Translations under genes and position numbers: made by a program
The notes under the pieces: generated by a model
What the model was told of the DNA's origin: nothing
What the model saw: the letters and a program-made list of their open reading frames with translations, nothing else
The model's database searches: none
Source: Geobacter sp. UBA698
Lineage (GTDB): Bacteria; Desulfobacterota; Desulfuromonadia; Geobacterales; Pseudopelobacteraceae
Assembly: GCA_002298925.1 (NCBI GenBank)
Contig: DBMM01000146.1
Span: forward strand, 4,616 to 68,615
Length of the DNA: 64,000 nt
Direction of reading: 5' to 3'
Shown: positions 1 through 8,536 of the stretch, in pieces
Layout of the letters: every line of letters starts with the position of its first letter
How positions within the stretch are numbered: position 1 is the stretch's first letter

Positions 1-771
1 TTCTTCAACTTCCGCTCCGACCGGGCCCGCGAGATCACCCGCGCCATCGCCCTGGACGGCTTCGACGGCTTTCAGCGCCGCTGCCATCCCAGGCTGGCCG
101 GTTACGTCTGCATGACCGAGTACGATGCCACCTTCGGCCTGCCGATCGCCTACGGGCAGGAGCAGCTGACCAATATTCTGGGCGGGGTGCTGGCCGCTGC
201 CGGGCTGAAGCAGCTGCGCATCGCCGAGACCGAGAAATACGCCCATGTGACCTTTTTCTTCAACGGCGGCAGCGAAGTTCCTTTCCCGGGCGAGGAGCGC
301 GCCCTGATCCCCTCGCCCCAGGAGGTGGCCACCTACGACCAGAAACCGGAGATGAGCGCCTACCTGGTGACGGATGAGCTGCTGAAGCGGCTGGACCAGG
401 ATCTGTATGACGTGGTCATCCTCAACTTTGCCAACTGCGACATGGTCGGCCACACCGGCATCGAGGCGGCGGCCATCAAGGCGGTGGAGGCGGTGGATGC
501 CTGTGTGGGGCGGATCATGGATAAGGTGCGCTCCAAGGGCGGCGCGGCGCTGATTACCGCTGATCACGGCAATGCCGAGCAGATGCGGGGGGAGAACGGC
601 GAGCCGTTTACGGCCCATACCAACAATCCGGTCTGGCTGGTGCTGGCCGATGACAGCCGCAAGGGTGCCAGGTTGCGTCAGGGGGGCTGTCTGGCCGATA
701 TTGCGCCGACCATGCTGAAGATGCTGGGTGTTCCCCAGCCCAAGGAGATGACCGGGGAGAGTCTGCTATGA
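1..771 (+). CDS. gpmI: 2,3-bisphosphoglycerate-independent phosphoglycerate mutase (5' end cut by the window)
   Basis: Interconverts 3- and 2-phosphoglycerate in glycolysis and gluconeogenesis, in the cytoplasm. The frame is already open at base 1 and reads FFNFRSDRAREI, a conserved block of the cofactor-independent mutase. Further on are NFANCDMVGHTG and ITADHGNAEQM, metal-binding motifs of the alkaline-phosphatase superfamily. About 256 residues are present, roughly the C-terminal half of a protein usually near 510 aa. The first in-frame ATG at 112 is internal and not the start. The TGA stop overlaps the next gene by four bases (ATGA), so the two are probably translationally coupled. Confidence 0.95.
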   Translation, partial: FFNFRSDRAREITRAIALDGFDGFQRRCHPRLAGYVCMTEYDATFGLPIAYGQEQLTNILGGVLAAAGLKQLRIAETEKYAHVTFFFNGGSEVPFPGEERALIPSPQEVATYDQKPEMSAYLVTDELLKRLDQDLYDVVILNFANCDMVGHTGIEAAAIKAVEAVDACVGRIMDKVRSKGGAALITADHGNAEQMRGENGEPFTAHTNNPVWLVLADDSRKGARLRQGGCLADIAPTMLKMLGVPQPKEMTGESLL

Positions 772-1424
772 AAACTGCCAGGATACCGGCCACGGGCCAG
801 GAATTCACTATCGGCAAGATCGTCTGTCTGGCACGCAACTATGCCGAACATGCCCGGGAGCTGGGCAACGAGACCCCGGCGGCGCCGGTGCTGTTCATGA
901 AGCCGGCTTCGTCTGTTATCGCCGACGGGGAGACGGTGCGCATTCCGGCCTACTCGCAGGAGTGCCATTACGAGGTGGAGCTGGCCGTTCTGATCGGCAG
1001 CCGGGCGCAAGCGGTTTCAGCGGAAGAGGCCATGGCCTGCGTGGCCGGATACGGCGTGGCCATCGACATGACCCTGCGGGACGTGCAGAACCAGCTCAAG
1101 GCCAAGGGCTTGCCCTGGGATGTGGCCAAGGGCTTCGACAGCGCCTGTCCCCTGTCGGATTTCGTGCCGGCCACCGCAGTGCCGGACCCGCACAATCTCA
1201 ACTTGCGGCTGGCTGTAAACGGAGAGCTGCGTCAGAACGGCAGTTCGGCCGACATGATTCACCGTGTGCCCGGGATTATTTCCCATGTCTCCGGCATATT
1301 CACCCTGGAACCGGGCGACATCATCCTGACCGGCACTCCGGCCGGGGTGGGGCAGGTCCTGGCCGGAGATGTGATGGCTGCGGAGATTTCAGGTGTCGGC
1401 AATCTGAGAATAGCTGTGCGGTAA
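768..1424 (+). CDS. Fumarylacetoacetate hydrolase (FAH) family protein
   Basis: 218 aa, the size of single-domain FAH enzymes such as YcgM or FAHD1-type acylpyruvases and oxaloacetate decarboxylases. The metal-binding acidic residues sit in CHYEVELAVLIG and YGVAIDMTLRDVQ; the C-terminal LTGTPAGVG motif is typical of the fold. The ATG overlaps the gpmI stop (ATGA) and a GGGGAGA ribosome-binding site lies inside the end of gpmI. The family acts on 2-oxo acids with a second carbonyl; the substrate cannot be read from sequence. The neighbouring glycolytic gene would suit acylpyruvate or oxaloacetate clean-up, which is inference. Confidence 0.85.
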   Translation: MKTARIPATGQEFTIGKIVCLARNYAEHARELGNETPAAPVLFMKPASSVIADGETVRIPAYSQECHYEVELAVLIGSRAQAVSAEEAMACVAGYGVAIDMTLRDVQNQLKAKGLPWDVAKGFDSACPLSDFVPATAVPDPHNLNLRLAVNGELRQNGSSADMIHRVPGIISHVSGIFTLEPGDIILTGTPAGVGQVLAGDVMAAEISGVGNLRIAVR

Positions 1425-1425
1425 T

Positions 1426-2637
1426 ATGAACAACCGGTCCGGAGAGGGAAGCCGTTTCAGGAAAAATAGCAGGATGAGGCGGGCCTTGGCTGTGCTGGAG
1501 CGTATCCGGCCATCAGCACGCCCGATCAGCCATCGCCGCAATAGGGTGGTGCTTTTCCCCGATGGACAGCACTTCTTCCGGGCGCTGTTCGCGGCCATCC
1601 GGTCGGCGGAACGCTTTGTTCTGCTGGAATATTACACAATTCGCGATGACCGCACCGGCACCGTCCTGGCCGCTGAACTGGCGGAGGCTGTCCGGCGCGG
1701 TGTGCGTGTGCTGCTGATTTACGATTATATCGGCTGCATCGATACCCCTTCTTCCTATTTCAAGGCTCTGGCCCAGCAGGGTGTTGATCTGATTCCCTTC
1801 AATGTGCCCTCCTTCCGGCGCGGCTTCGGCTGGTTCGATCGACGCGATCACCGCAAAATGACCATAATTGACGGTACGCTCGCTTTTCTGGGGGGGTGCA
1901 ACATTGCCGATGAGTATGCCGGTCTCAAGGCGCTGCAGCATCGCTTTCGCGACGTGGGTTTCAGCGTGGCCGGCAGTGCCGTCCAGGAGCTGATCCATAT
2001 TTTCGGCGAGGCCTGGCAGATGGAACGGGACGTGCTGCCGCAGCTTCCACCGGTCATCAGCGACAAACGCACTTCCCGTCACCGGGGACAGGCCCGGATC
2101 GTCATCGTCAGTGGCGGACCCCACCACCGCAGTTCCTACATCCGCAGTGCCTTCCGGCTCAGCATCGCTTCCGCCTCGAAGGAAATCCTGATTGCCACCC
2201 CCTATTTTGTGCCCGGACCACGCATTACCAGGTCGCTGCTGCGGGCTGTCCGGCGCGGCGTGCGGGTCTGCCTGCTGCTGCCGGCGCGCAGCGATGTGCC
2301 GCTGGTGCGGCTGCTGGGGCGCAGCTTCTATGGTGCGCTGCTCAGAAAAGGGGTCGCGATTTACGAAATGGAGCGTGAAATCCTGCACTCCAAGGTGATG
2401 CTGATCGATGGGGAACGGACGGTACTGGGGTCGGCCAACCTCGATCAGCGCAGTTTTCATCGCAATTTTGAAATTAACGGGATCATTGACAGCAGGGCCT
2501 TTGGCGGACAGATTCGCAAAATGCTGCAGGAGAACCTGCGCGATGCCTGCCGCATCATGCTGGCGGACCACGAGCGCCGGGGCATGGCGGCCCGGCTGCT
2601 GGAGCGGATCATCAACCTGTTCAGCTGGTTTTTGTGA
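1426..2637 (+). CDS. Phospholipase D-family protein, cardiolipin synthase (ClsB-like)
   Basis: Two HxKx4D motifs are visible, at about H142/K144/D149 (DHRKMTIIDG) and H321/K323/D328 (LHSKVMLIDGE), each followed by the G-S/G-N element of the phospholipase D superfamily. No N-terminal membrane helices are seen, and the 403 aa length fits ClsB-type rather than ClsA-type cardiolipin synthases, which condense phosphatidyl donors at the inner membrane. The start is uncertain: ATG 1426 directly follows the previous stop and has no clear ribosome-binding site, and ATG 1474 is an alternative. Probably part of one operon with gpmI and tatD. Confidence 0.85.
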   Translation: MNNRSGEGSRFRKNSRMRRALAVLERIRPSARPISHRRNRVVLFPDGQHFFRALFAAIRSAERFVLLEYYTIRDDRTGTVLAAELAEAVRRGVRVLLIYDYIGCIDTPSSYFKALAQQGVDLIPFNVPSFRRGFGWFDRRDHRKMTIIDGTLAFLGGCNIADEYAGLKALQHRFRDVGFSVAGSAVQELIHIFGEAWQMERDVLPQLPPVISDKRTSRHRGQARIVIVSGGPHHRSSYIRSAFRLSIASASKEILIATPYFVPGPRITRSLLRAVRRGVRVCLLLPARSDVPLVRLLGRSFYGALLRKGVAIYEMEREILHSKVMLIDGERTVLGSANLDQRSFHRNFEINGIIDSRAFGGQIRKMLQENLRDACRIMLADHERRGMAARLLERIINLFSWFL

Positions 2638-2638
2638 T

Positions 2639-3463
2639 ATGGTCAGCGGGAAGGATCCATATCAGCAACCGTCGCCATTGAAATTTGCCGCGGGTATTGG
2701 ACTGATCGACACCCACTGTCATCTGGATTGCGAGCCTCTCCGTTCCCGGTTGCCGGAAGTGCTGGCCGCTGCCCGGCGGGCAGGGGTGATCGGCTGCGTG
2801 GTGCCAGGCGTACATCCCCGGGACTGGGAGCGCATCGCTCTGGTGGCCGGCGAGCATGACGGGCTCTTTGCAGCTTACGGCATCCATCCCATGCACGCGG
2901 ATTTGGCTGATGACCATGCCTTGGCGCGGCTGGCTGAAATTGGAGCCGCTGGTGTTGCCGTGGGAGAAGTCGGACTGGACCCGGGTTATGGGGTCGGGAT
3001 GGAACAGCAGGAGCGGGCTTTCCGCGCCCAGGTCCGCCTGGCTGTTGCCATGGGCCTGCCGTTGCTGGTGCATTGCCGGCGGGCTTTTCAACGTACGCTG
3101 CAGCTGCTGCATGAAGAGGGCGCCGGACAGGTGGGCGGTATCATGCACTCCTTCTCCGGTTCGCCTGAAATGGCTCGCGAATTTATCAGGCTGGGATTTG
3201 CGATTTCCCTTTCCGCAACTGTAACCTGGCTGGGGGCCCAGCGTCCGCTGCGACTGGCACGGGAAATTCCACTGGAGAGTATCGTCCTGGAGACCGATGC
3301 CCCGGACTTGACGCCGCAACGCTTCAGGAGGCAGCCTAATCAGCCGGCATGGCTGCCGGAGGTACTGCTTGCGGTGGCGGAAATCCGTGGTATGCTATCA
3401 GCTGATTTGGCCCGGGCGACGCTGGGTAATACACGGCGCATTCTGGAGCGGGTAATGGTTTGA
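2639..3463 (+). CDS. tatD: TatD family metal-dependent hydrolase (DNase)
   Basis: 274 aa from ATG 2639, the usual length for TatD/YcfH. The N-terminal metal motif IDTHCHLD, the GEVGLDPGYG loop, LLVHCRRA, GIMHSFSG and ETDAPDLTP are the standard signatures in order. The frame runs open further upstream, but the conserved domain begins about 20 residues after this ATG and the upstream part overlaps the phospholipase D gene. The family comprises 3'-5' exonucleases and deoxyribonucleases; some members act on D-aminoacyl-tRNA. It lies one base after the previous stop. Confidence 0.9.
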   Translation: MVSGKDPYQQPSPLKFAAGIGLIDTHCHLDCEPLRSRLPEVLAAARRAGVIGCVVPGVHPRDWERIALVAGEHDGLFAAYGIHPMHADLADDHALARLAEIGAAGVAVGEVGLDPGYGVGMEQQERAFRAQVRLAVAMGLPLLVHCRRAFQRTLQLLHEEGAGQVGGIMHSFSGSPEMAREFIRLGFAISLSATVTWLGAQRPLRLAREIPLESIVLETDAPDLTPQRFRRQPNQPAWLPEVLLAVAEIRGMLSADLARATLGNTRRILERVMV

Positions 3464-3499
3464 CAGCAACTGGGCTGGTGTCTGTAGGGGGAGGAAACA

Positions 3500-3832
3500 A
3501 TGAAGCGTGTTTTGCTGTTGATTGCCGTTGCTGCTGCCGGTCTTGAAGGGTGCGCCATGTTTGTCGCCTGGAAAAGCATTCCGCCACCGGGAGGCTGCGA
3601 CCAGTGTCATACCGTGGCCATCAGCGCCAACTGGCAGGTTGCCTATCATCCCGCCAATGTGGCTGACGAGCGCGGTCGGCAGGCGTTCCAGACGCCGGAG
3701 TACAACCTTGATCTTAAAGGCAAACAGCAATCACCGGTCGAGACAAAGAAGGTCGAGGAGTTGCAGTGCTTCGAGTGCCATAAAGCGCCGACACCCGCTC
3801 ACCGCGAGCGCAAGGGACGCTTTCACCACTAA
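3500..3832 (+). CDS. Small dihaem c-type cytochrome lipoprotein
   Basis: 110 aa with two CXXCH haem c sites, CDQCH (C33-H37) and CFECH (C90-H94). The N-terminus is a hydrophobic signal ending LEGC (Cys18), which looks like a lipobox, so the protein is probably exported and lipid-anchored. A strong ribosome-binding site (GGGGGAGG) precedes ATG 3500. The stretch between the haems is polar and the tail is basic. I do not recognise a named family; small multihaem proteins of this kind are common electron carriers in Geobacterales. Its redox partner is unknown. Confidence 0.75.
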   Translation: MKRVLLLIAVAAAGLEGCAMFVAWKSIPPPGGCDQCHTVAISANWQVAYHPANVADERGRQAFQTPEYNLDLKGKQQSPVETKKVEELQCFECHKAPTPAHRERKGRFHH

Positions 3833-3912
3833 CCGCCTGATGGTGTCCGGACGAAAGATCAGCGCGTATTGAGGAGTGTTAATAAGAATTTCCAGACCGT
3901 TACAAATAAATA

Positions 3913-3940
3913 TTGACATTAACATTTTAGTGAGTATATT
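3913..3940 (+). promoter_or_regulatory. Probable sigma70 promoter for the small lipoprotein gene
   Basis: TTGACA at 3913-3918 and TATATT at 3935-3940 are separated by 16 bases, inside a locally AT-rich stretch between the cytochrome gene and the lipoprotein gene at 4006. Seen by eye; no transcript data. Confidence 0.55.
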
Positions 3941-4005
3941 TGTAAATCGTTTTTAAAACCATGCGCATTGCGTTTAAATGGTAAATTCCAAGAAGAGGTG
4001 ACACA

Positions 4006-4221
4006 ATGAAAAAGCTGATTACACTGACACTGGTACTTGCACTTGCAACTGCTTTCGCTGCTGGCTGCAAGAAAAAAGAAGAAGCTCCTGCTCCTGCTCC
4101 TGCTCCTGCTGTTGAGGCTCCTAAGCCTGTTCAGGCTCCGATGTCCGCAGCTAAGACGACAACGACTACAACGACTACTACAGAAGCCCCCAAGGCTCCT
4201 GAAGCAGAGAAAAAACACTAA
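4006..4221 (+). CDS. Small lipoprotein with Pro-Ala and poly-Thr tracts
   Basis: 71 aa. A typical lipoprotein signal ends FAAGC (Cys21), followed by KKKEE, a (PA)n tract, a run of nine threonines and an EAPKAPEAEKKH tail. There is no folded domain to recognise. The low-complexity tracts come from short DNA repeats (CCTGCT and ACGACT units). A clear AGAGGTG ribosome-binding site, an upstream promoter and a strong terminator just downstream argue for a real, separately transcribed gene. Probably a small envelope lipoprotein whose extended linker spans part of the periplasm; function unknown. Confidence 0.7.
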   Translation: MKKLITLTLVLALATAFAAGCKKKEEAPAPAPAPAVEAPKPVQAPMSAAKTTTTTTTTTEAPKAPEAEKKH

Positions 4222-4247
4222 TTCTGAAGTAGCATCCGGAATGAAAA

Positions 4248-4277
4248 AGCCTGCGGGATTTCCCGCAGGCTTTTTTT
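4248..4277 (+). terminator. Rho-independent terminator after the small lipoprotein gene
   Basis: A GC-rich stem (AGCCTGCGGG / CCCGCAGGCT) with a four-base loop is followed by seven T residues. Placed 27 bases after the stop codon. Confidence 0.9.
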
Positions 4278-4305
4278 ATGAAAAGATCCGATTGTGGAGG
4301 GTGGC

Positions 4306-4638
4306 ATGCACGAGATGTCCATAACCCAGGGCATCATTGAAATTTGCGAGAAACACGCCGCAGGGCGGCGAGTGCTCTCCCTGGAAGTCGAAATCGGCCA
4401 GTTGAGCGGCGTTGTGCCCGAGGCGGTGGAATTCTGTTTCGAGGCCTGCAGCAGCGGCACCCAGCTCCAGGGAGCCAGCATCAACATAACCCGTGTGCCA
4501 GGCAAGGGGCTTTGCCGGGATTGTGGCCGCGAAACGCCGCTGACGGCCCTGTTCGATCCATGTCAGGCCTGTGGCGGATATAACGTCGAAATACTGACTG
4601 GAGAGGAAATGCGGGTAAAGGAGATAGAAGTGGAATGA
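4306..4638 (+). CDS. hypA: Hydrogenase maturation nickel metallochaperone HypA
   Basis: Delivers nickel during [NiFe]-hydrogenase maturation, usually with HypB. Starting at ATG 4306, the protein begins MHEMSIT, which contains the invariant nickel ligand His2. GGAGGG lies just upstream; the frame is open to a GTG at 4294 but that start would bury His2. The zinc site is formed by C70/C73 and C86/C89. At 110 aa it is the normal length. No hypB or hydrogenase gene is next to it here, so it is a solitary hyp gene in this window. Confidence 0.93.
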   Translation: MHEMSITQGIIEICEKHAAGRRVLSLEVEIGQLSGVVPEAVEFCFEACSSGTQLQGASINITRVPGKGLCRDCGRETPLTALFDPCQACGGYNVEILTGEEMRVKEIEVE

Positions 4639-4662
4639 GAAACGGAACTCTAAGGACTACGA

Positions 4663-4712
4663 CAACAAAGAGCCGAACGACATGCACAGTATGTCGCCCG
4701 GCTCTTTTGTTA
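4663..4712. terminator. Bidirectional terminator between hypA and pckG
   Basis: An inverted repeat AACAAAGAGCCG / CGGCTCTTTTGTT encloses a second one, CGACAT / ATGTCG. The outer arms give T-rich 3' ends on both strands, so it can end hypA (+) and pckG (-), which converge here. Confidence 0.75.
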
Positions 4713-4745
4713 CCGGCCAGCGTTTGCTAGAGCGGCAGCTGGCTG

Positions 4746-6599
4746 CTATTCGTTCCAACCTTCAGGATTTACGTCACCGATCTGCTCCCAGTGCTCGGGA
4801 GAGCGCCACAGGCTGGAAAGGATCAGTTCACGGATATGGAGGAACTCCTTGGGCAGACGGTCATACATCTTGATGAACAGCTCTTCGTGTGACAGGACTT
4901 CATGCTGCCAGACGTCGCGATCTACGGACATCAGTTCGTTGAACTTCTCGCGAGGCATATCCAGTCCCTCCCAGTCCATGTCCTCGTAACGGGGCATCCA
5001 GCCCAGGGGCGACTCAACAGCGCCGGCATGGCCCTGGACCCGTTCTATTACCCATTTCAGCACCCGCATGTTGTCACCGTAGCCGGGCCAGATAAACTTG
5101 CCGTTGGCATCCTTGCGGAACCAGTTTACGCTGAAGATACGCGGCGGTTTGGGAATGCTGCGGCCAAACTGCAGCCAGTGGGCGAAGTAATCGGCCATAT
5201 GGTAGCCGCAGAACGGCAGCATGGCAAACGGGTCGCGCCGAACGTTGCCGGTGGCTCCTACAGCGGCTGCGGTGGTTTCAGAGCCCAACGTGGAGGCCAG
5301 ATAGACGCCGTAGTTCCAGTTGAAGGCCTGGTAGACCAGCGGGACGGTATCCTTGCGGCGGCCACCGAACAGGAAGGCGCTGATCGGCACCCCTTTTGGA
5401 TTTTCCCAATCCGAGTCGATGCAGGGACACTGAAAAGCAGGTGAAGTAAACCGGGAGTTGGGGTGGGCTGCCGGACGGTCACAGCCGGGTGTCCACTCGC
5501 CGCCCTGCCAGTCGGTCAGCTTTGCCGGCGGCTCGTCGGTCATACCTTCCCACCAGACATCGCCATCTTCGGTCAGGGCCACGTTGGTGAAGATGGTGTT
5601 TTTCTCGCAGGAGATCATGGCATTGGGATTGGTTTTGTAGTTGGTGCCGGGAGCCACGCCAAAGTAGCCATATTCAGGATTGATGGCATAGACCTGGCCA
5701 TCGGCCGCCGGTTTGATCCAGGCGATGTCATCACCGATGGTGGTGACTTTCCACCCCTTCTCCTGAAATGATTTGGGCGGAATCAGCATGGCAAAGTTGG
5801 TCTTGCCGCAGGCGCTGGGGAAGGCGGCGCCCACGTAGGACTTCTCACCGGTGGGGGATTCCACACCCAGGATGAGCATATGTTCGGCCAGCCAGCCCTC
5901 ATCCTTGCCGATCTTGGAAGCGATCCGCAGGGCCAGGCACTTCTTGCCCAGCAGGGCGTTGCCGCCGTAGCCGCTGCCGAAAGACCAGATGGCGCGCTCT
6001 TCCGGGAAGTGGACGATGTACTTTTCCTTATTGCAGGGCCAAGGCACGTCCTTCTGGCCAGCTGCGAGCGGTGCACCCACCGAATGGAGGCACGGCACGA
6101 ACTCTCCGTCGCCGAGCACGTCGAGCACAGCTTTGCCCATGCGGGTCATGATGCGCATGTTGACGGCAACGTAGGGGGAGTCGGAAATTTCGATACCGAT
6201 TTTGGCGATGGGGGAACCGATGGGGCCCATGCTGAAGGGAATCACGTACATGGTCCGGCCGCGCATGCAGCCCTTGAACAAACCATGCAGGATGTCCTTC
6301 ATCTCCTTGGGATTCATCCAGTTGTTGGTCGGCCCCGCATCCTGTTTGGAGAGGCTGCAGATAAAGGTACGATCTTCGACACGAGCCACGTCAATCGGAT
6401 CGGAACAGGCCAAATAGCTGTTGGGGCGCTTCTGCTCGTTCAGTTTGCGGAAGGTGCCGGACTGCACGAGAAGATTGCAGAGCGAATCATATTCCTCCTG
6501 TGAACCGTCACACCAGTGGATCTTGTCAGGCTCGCACAGGGCTGCGACTTCATCTACCCATTTCCGTAGCTGCTCGTTGTTGGGAACATCGTAACTCAT
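4746..6599 (-). CDS. pckG: Phosphoenolpyruvate carboxykinase (GTP)
   Basis: Converts oxaloacetate and GTP to PEP, CO2 and GDP, for gluconeogenesis from acetate or pyruvate. The GTP-type family is shown by the kinase-1 loop FPSACGKTN (Cys264, Lys266), EDRTFICS and GMTDEPP segments and the 617 aa length. The frame is open for another 50 codons upstream, but ATG 6599 (MSYDVPNN) has a GAGGAGG ribosome-binding site and matches the family N-terminus. The gene stands alone, with a bidirectional terminator at its 3' end. Confidence 0.95.
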   Translation of the reverse strand: MSYDVPNNEQLRKWVDEVAALCEPDKIHWCDGSQEEYDSLCNLLVQSGTFRKLNEQKRPNSYLACSDPIDVARVEDRTFICSLSKQDAGPTNNWMNPKEMKDILHGLFKGCMRGRTMYVIPFSMGPIGSPIAKIGIEISDSPYVAVNMRIMTRMGKAVLDVLGDGEFVPCLHSVGAPLAAGQKDVPWPCNKEKYIVHFPEERAIWSFGSGYGGNALLGKKCLALRIASKIGKDEGWLAEHMLILGVESPTGEKSYVGAAFPSACGKTNFAMLIPPKSFQEKGWKVTTIGDDIAWIKPAADGQVYAINPEYGYFGVAPGTNYKTNPNAMISCEKNTIFTNVALTEDGDVWWEGMTDEPPAKLTDWQGGEWTPGCDRPAAHPNSRFTSPAFQCPCIDSDWENPKGVPISAFLFGGRRKDTVPLVYQAFNWNYGVYLASTLGSETTAAAVGATGNVRRDPFAMLPFCGYHMADYFAHWLQFGRSIPKPPRIFSVNWFRKDANGKFIWPGYGDNMRVLKWVIERVQGHAGAVESPLGWMPRYEDMDWEGLDMPREKFNELMSVDRDVWQHEVLSHEELFIKMYDRLPKEFLHIRELILSSLWRSPEHWEQIGDVNPEGWNE

Positions 6600-6958
6600 A
6601 CTCCACTTCCTCCTCATGTAGTTAAGTTTCGTGCTATGAGTGTAAATTTCAAGTAAAACGCTGGTTTCATGGAGCACCCCGAGCCGTGTGCGCCTGGGAG
6701 CCATTCTATCTGCGCATTCAAAAAAATTTACCCAGATTAAATACCACAAGAAGACAGCATTGTAAAAATATATTTAGAATGATTTCTGCAGTTTTTACTG
6801 TTGGCGCAGCGCTCCATTCTTGCGGGTGGGGCGCTGCTGTGGCGCTGGTCCGATCAGGAGAATAGGGAGAAGGCTTTTAGCCAGATTAAAGGTCAATCCT
6901 GAACAGTACAACAAAGCGACCGGAGTTGCCCGTCCGGTCTGATAAGGACTACTTGTCG
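6600..6958. other. Intergenic region upstream of pckG
   Basis: About 359 bases with no supported gene. The part nearest pckG (6,600-6,800) is AT-rich and probably carries the pckG promoter and leader. Near 6,919-6,942 is a weak hairpin (GACCGG / CCGGTC) that might follow the gene at 6,959, but it lacks a good T-tract. Reading frames here have no ribosome-binding site and no recognisable product. Confidence 0.5.
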
Positions 6959-7792
6959 TCAAAATTCGATGGTGTATCCCACCATGGCTAGCTGGAAAGC
7001 CTTGGGAAGTACGTGCAGCATGCGGGCCGCGGCTGCAAAGCCGGTACAGTGGGCAGCCGCCAGTTTGGGTACCCCCAGGGTTCTGATCGAAGCCAGGGTG
7101 CCTTCGACCTGCTCCTGACCGCAAAAAGCCAGGTGCATTCCGCCGATGATGGCATGAATGTCATGACGGCTGGTCATGCGGGCAATATGATCCAGCGTGT
7201 TGACCAGCCCGGCATGGCAGCAGCCCAGAAGAACGACCAACCCTTTCTGTGTCTCAATAACCAGTGACTGATCGTCGGGGGTGCTGTCAGCTACCCGCCC
7301 TGCGCAGTCGCGGTACAACCCCTTGTCGCCGGTTTCGAAAGCGGTCATGCGGGGAATCTCGCCGGTCAGGTACATGCCGGCTGCAATCGGGCGGAATTCG
7401 TCTGATAAATCGAAACGTGCTCCGGCCGCTTCCAGAACGGGGCGATCCTGCGGTATGCCGATGGGAGTGGATTGACCGCTGTCCTTGACGCGAAAGCGGG
7501 CAGCGAAGATGCCCGGATGGGCAAAGACCTGTTTGGGACCGCAGGAATTTAGCAGTGGCAGCAGCCCGCCGGTATGGTCGTAATGGCCGTGGGAAAGTAC
7601 CACAGTCCACGCCTGCCGCAGATCCTTGTTCATGCGGCTGGCATTAGGGAGCAGTGTGGCGCCCGCTCCGGTATCAAACAGGATCGGCGCTCCCTGGGAA
7701 GGTTCGATCAGGGCGGCAAAACCGTGTTCTCCCAGTGTGCCGGAAATCGGGCCGACACTGTTTTCGCAGAGGATGGTGATCCGGACGCTCAC
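6959..7792 (-). CDS. Metallo-beta-lactamase-fold hydrolase (dihydropterin phosphate synthase-like family)
   Basis: 277 aa. The metal motif SHGHYDHTGG (H68, H70, D72, H73) is followed by later histidine motifs in GCCHAG and GGMHL. This arrangement is that of the branch annotated as 7,8-dihydropterin-6-methyl-4-(beta-D-ribofuranosyl)aminobenzene-5'-phosphate synthase-like, which covers methanopterin-type enzymes and many uncharacterised bacterial proteins. The start is GTG 7792 with GGAAGG upstream. It lies downstream of pal on the same strand, but a strong terminator separates them. The substrate is unknown; a role in pterin synthesis here should not be assumed. Confidence 0.8.
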   Translation of the reverse strand: MSVRITILCENSVGPISGTLGEHGFAALIEPSQGAPILFDTGAGATLLPNASRMNKDLRQAWTVVLSHGHYDHTGGLLPLLNSCGPKQVFAHPGIFAARFRVKDSGQSTPIGIPQDRPVLEAAGARFDLSDEFRPIAAGMYLTGEIPRMTAFETGDKGLYRDCAGRVADSTPDDQSLVIETQKGLVVLLGCCHAGLVNTLDHIARMTSRHDIHAIIGGMHLAFCGQEQVEGTLASIRTLGVPKLAAAHCTGFAAAARMLHVLPKAFQLAMVGYTIEF

Positions 7793-7900
7793 TAATCGTA
7801 ACCTTCCTTCCCGTTCCAGGCCATTGTGACTCCTTTACGGCTTGACCGTCTGCCATGACAGCAGCAGACGCCAGGTGAAGGGCCAGTCGCGGCGGGTCTC

Positions 7901-7940
7901 AAAAAAAAAGCCGGAACGTGACAGGCGCGTTCCGGCTTTT
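7901..7940 (-). terminator. Rho-independent terminator after pal
   Basis: On the minus strand AAAAGCCGGAACG pairs with CGTTCCGGCTTTT and is followed by a run of nine T. It lies about 20 bases after the pal stop and closes the tol-pal operon. Confidence 0.9.
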
Positions 7941-7957
7941 CGAAGCTTGCGGTGATG

Positions 7958-8536
7958 CTATTTGACGATTACAAATTCAGCCCTTCTGTTTTTTGACCAG
8001 GCGGATTCGTCATGGCCCTGAACGGCGGGTTTCTCCTTGCCGTAGCTGACAGTGGAAAGCCGGTCGGCCTTGACGCCCAGGGTAATCAGATACTGCAGAG
8101 CCGACGTGGCCCGGCGCTCGCCCAGAGCCAGGTTGTATTCGGCGGAACCGCGTTCATCGCAGTGCCCTTCGATCCTGATCTTGGTTTTGGGCTGGGACTT
8201 CAGCAGGATTTCGGCGTTCCTGTTGAGTGCGTCACGGGTGTCCTGGCGCAGATCGGATTTGTCGAAGTCGAAATAAACCGTTTCCAGGGAAGCCTCGGCA
8301 GCCGACGGTGTGGTGGCCTGTGTCTCAGTCTGCTGGGCAGCGACGACTTCCGGGGTCTGCTTGCTGGTGTCGGTCTCGATCGGTTTGGGGGCTTCCGGCT
8401 TGGGTAGCTCAACCTTGGGAGCTACTTCCTTGACAAGCGGCTCTTCCGATTTGACGACATCCTTCTTGGCGCAGCCGCCGGCGATTAAAGCCGACAAACA
8501 CAGCGCTGCCAGTACTGACAATGTTCCGCGATTCAT
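7958..8536 (-). CDS. pal: Peptidoglycan-associated lipoprotein Pal
   Basis: Outer-membrane lipoprotein that binds peptidoglycan and TolB, completing the Tol-Pal system used in envelope constriction. The lipobox ends IAGGC (Cys22). A Pro/Glu/Lys-rich linker follows, then an OmpA-like C-terminal domain with VYFDFDKSDL, EGHCDERGS and NLALGERRA. 192 aa. A GGAGACC ribosome-binding site precedes ATG 8536. It is last in the order tolQ-tolR-tolA-tolB-pal. A 130-base gap after tolB suggests it may also have its own promoter. Confidence 0.95.
   Translation of the reverse strand: MNRGTLSVLAALCLSALIAGGCAKKDVVKSEEPLVKEVAPKVELPKPEAPKPIETDTSKQTPEVVAAQQTETQATTPSAAEASLETVYFDFDKSDLRQDTRDALNRNAEILLKSQPKTKIRIEGHCDERGSAEYNLALGERRATSALQYLITLGVKADRLSTVSYGKEKPAVQGHDESAWSKNRRAEFVIVK

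Noticed and set aside
1513..2571. A 352-codon open frame on the - strand
   Set aside because: Antisense of the phospholipase D gene, which has both HKD motifs.
6919..6942. Hairpin GACCGG / CCGGTC as a terminator
   Set aside because: The stem is only six pairs and no T-tract follows on the minus strand.
6795..7124. A 110-codon frame on the - strand at the 3' end of the MBL-fold gene
   Set aside because: Out of frame with the real gene, no ribosome-binding site, Arg/Gly-rich shadow product.
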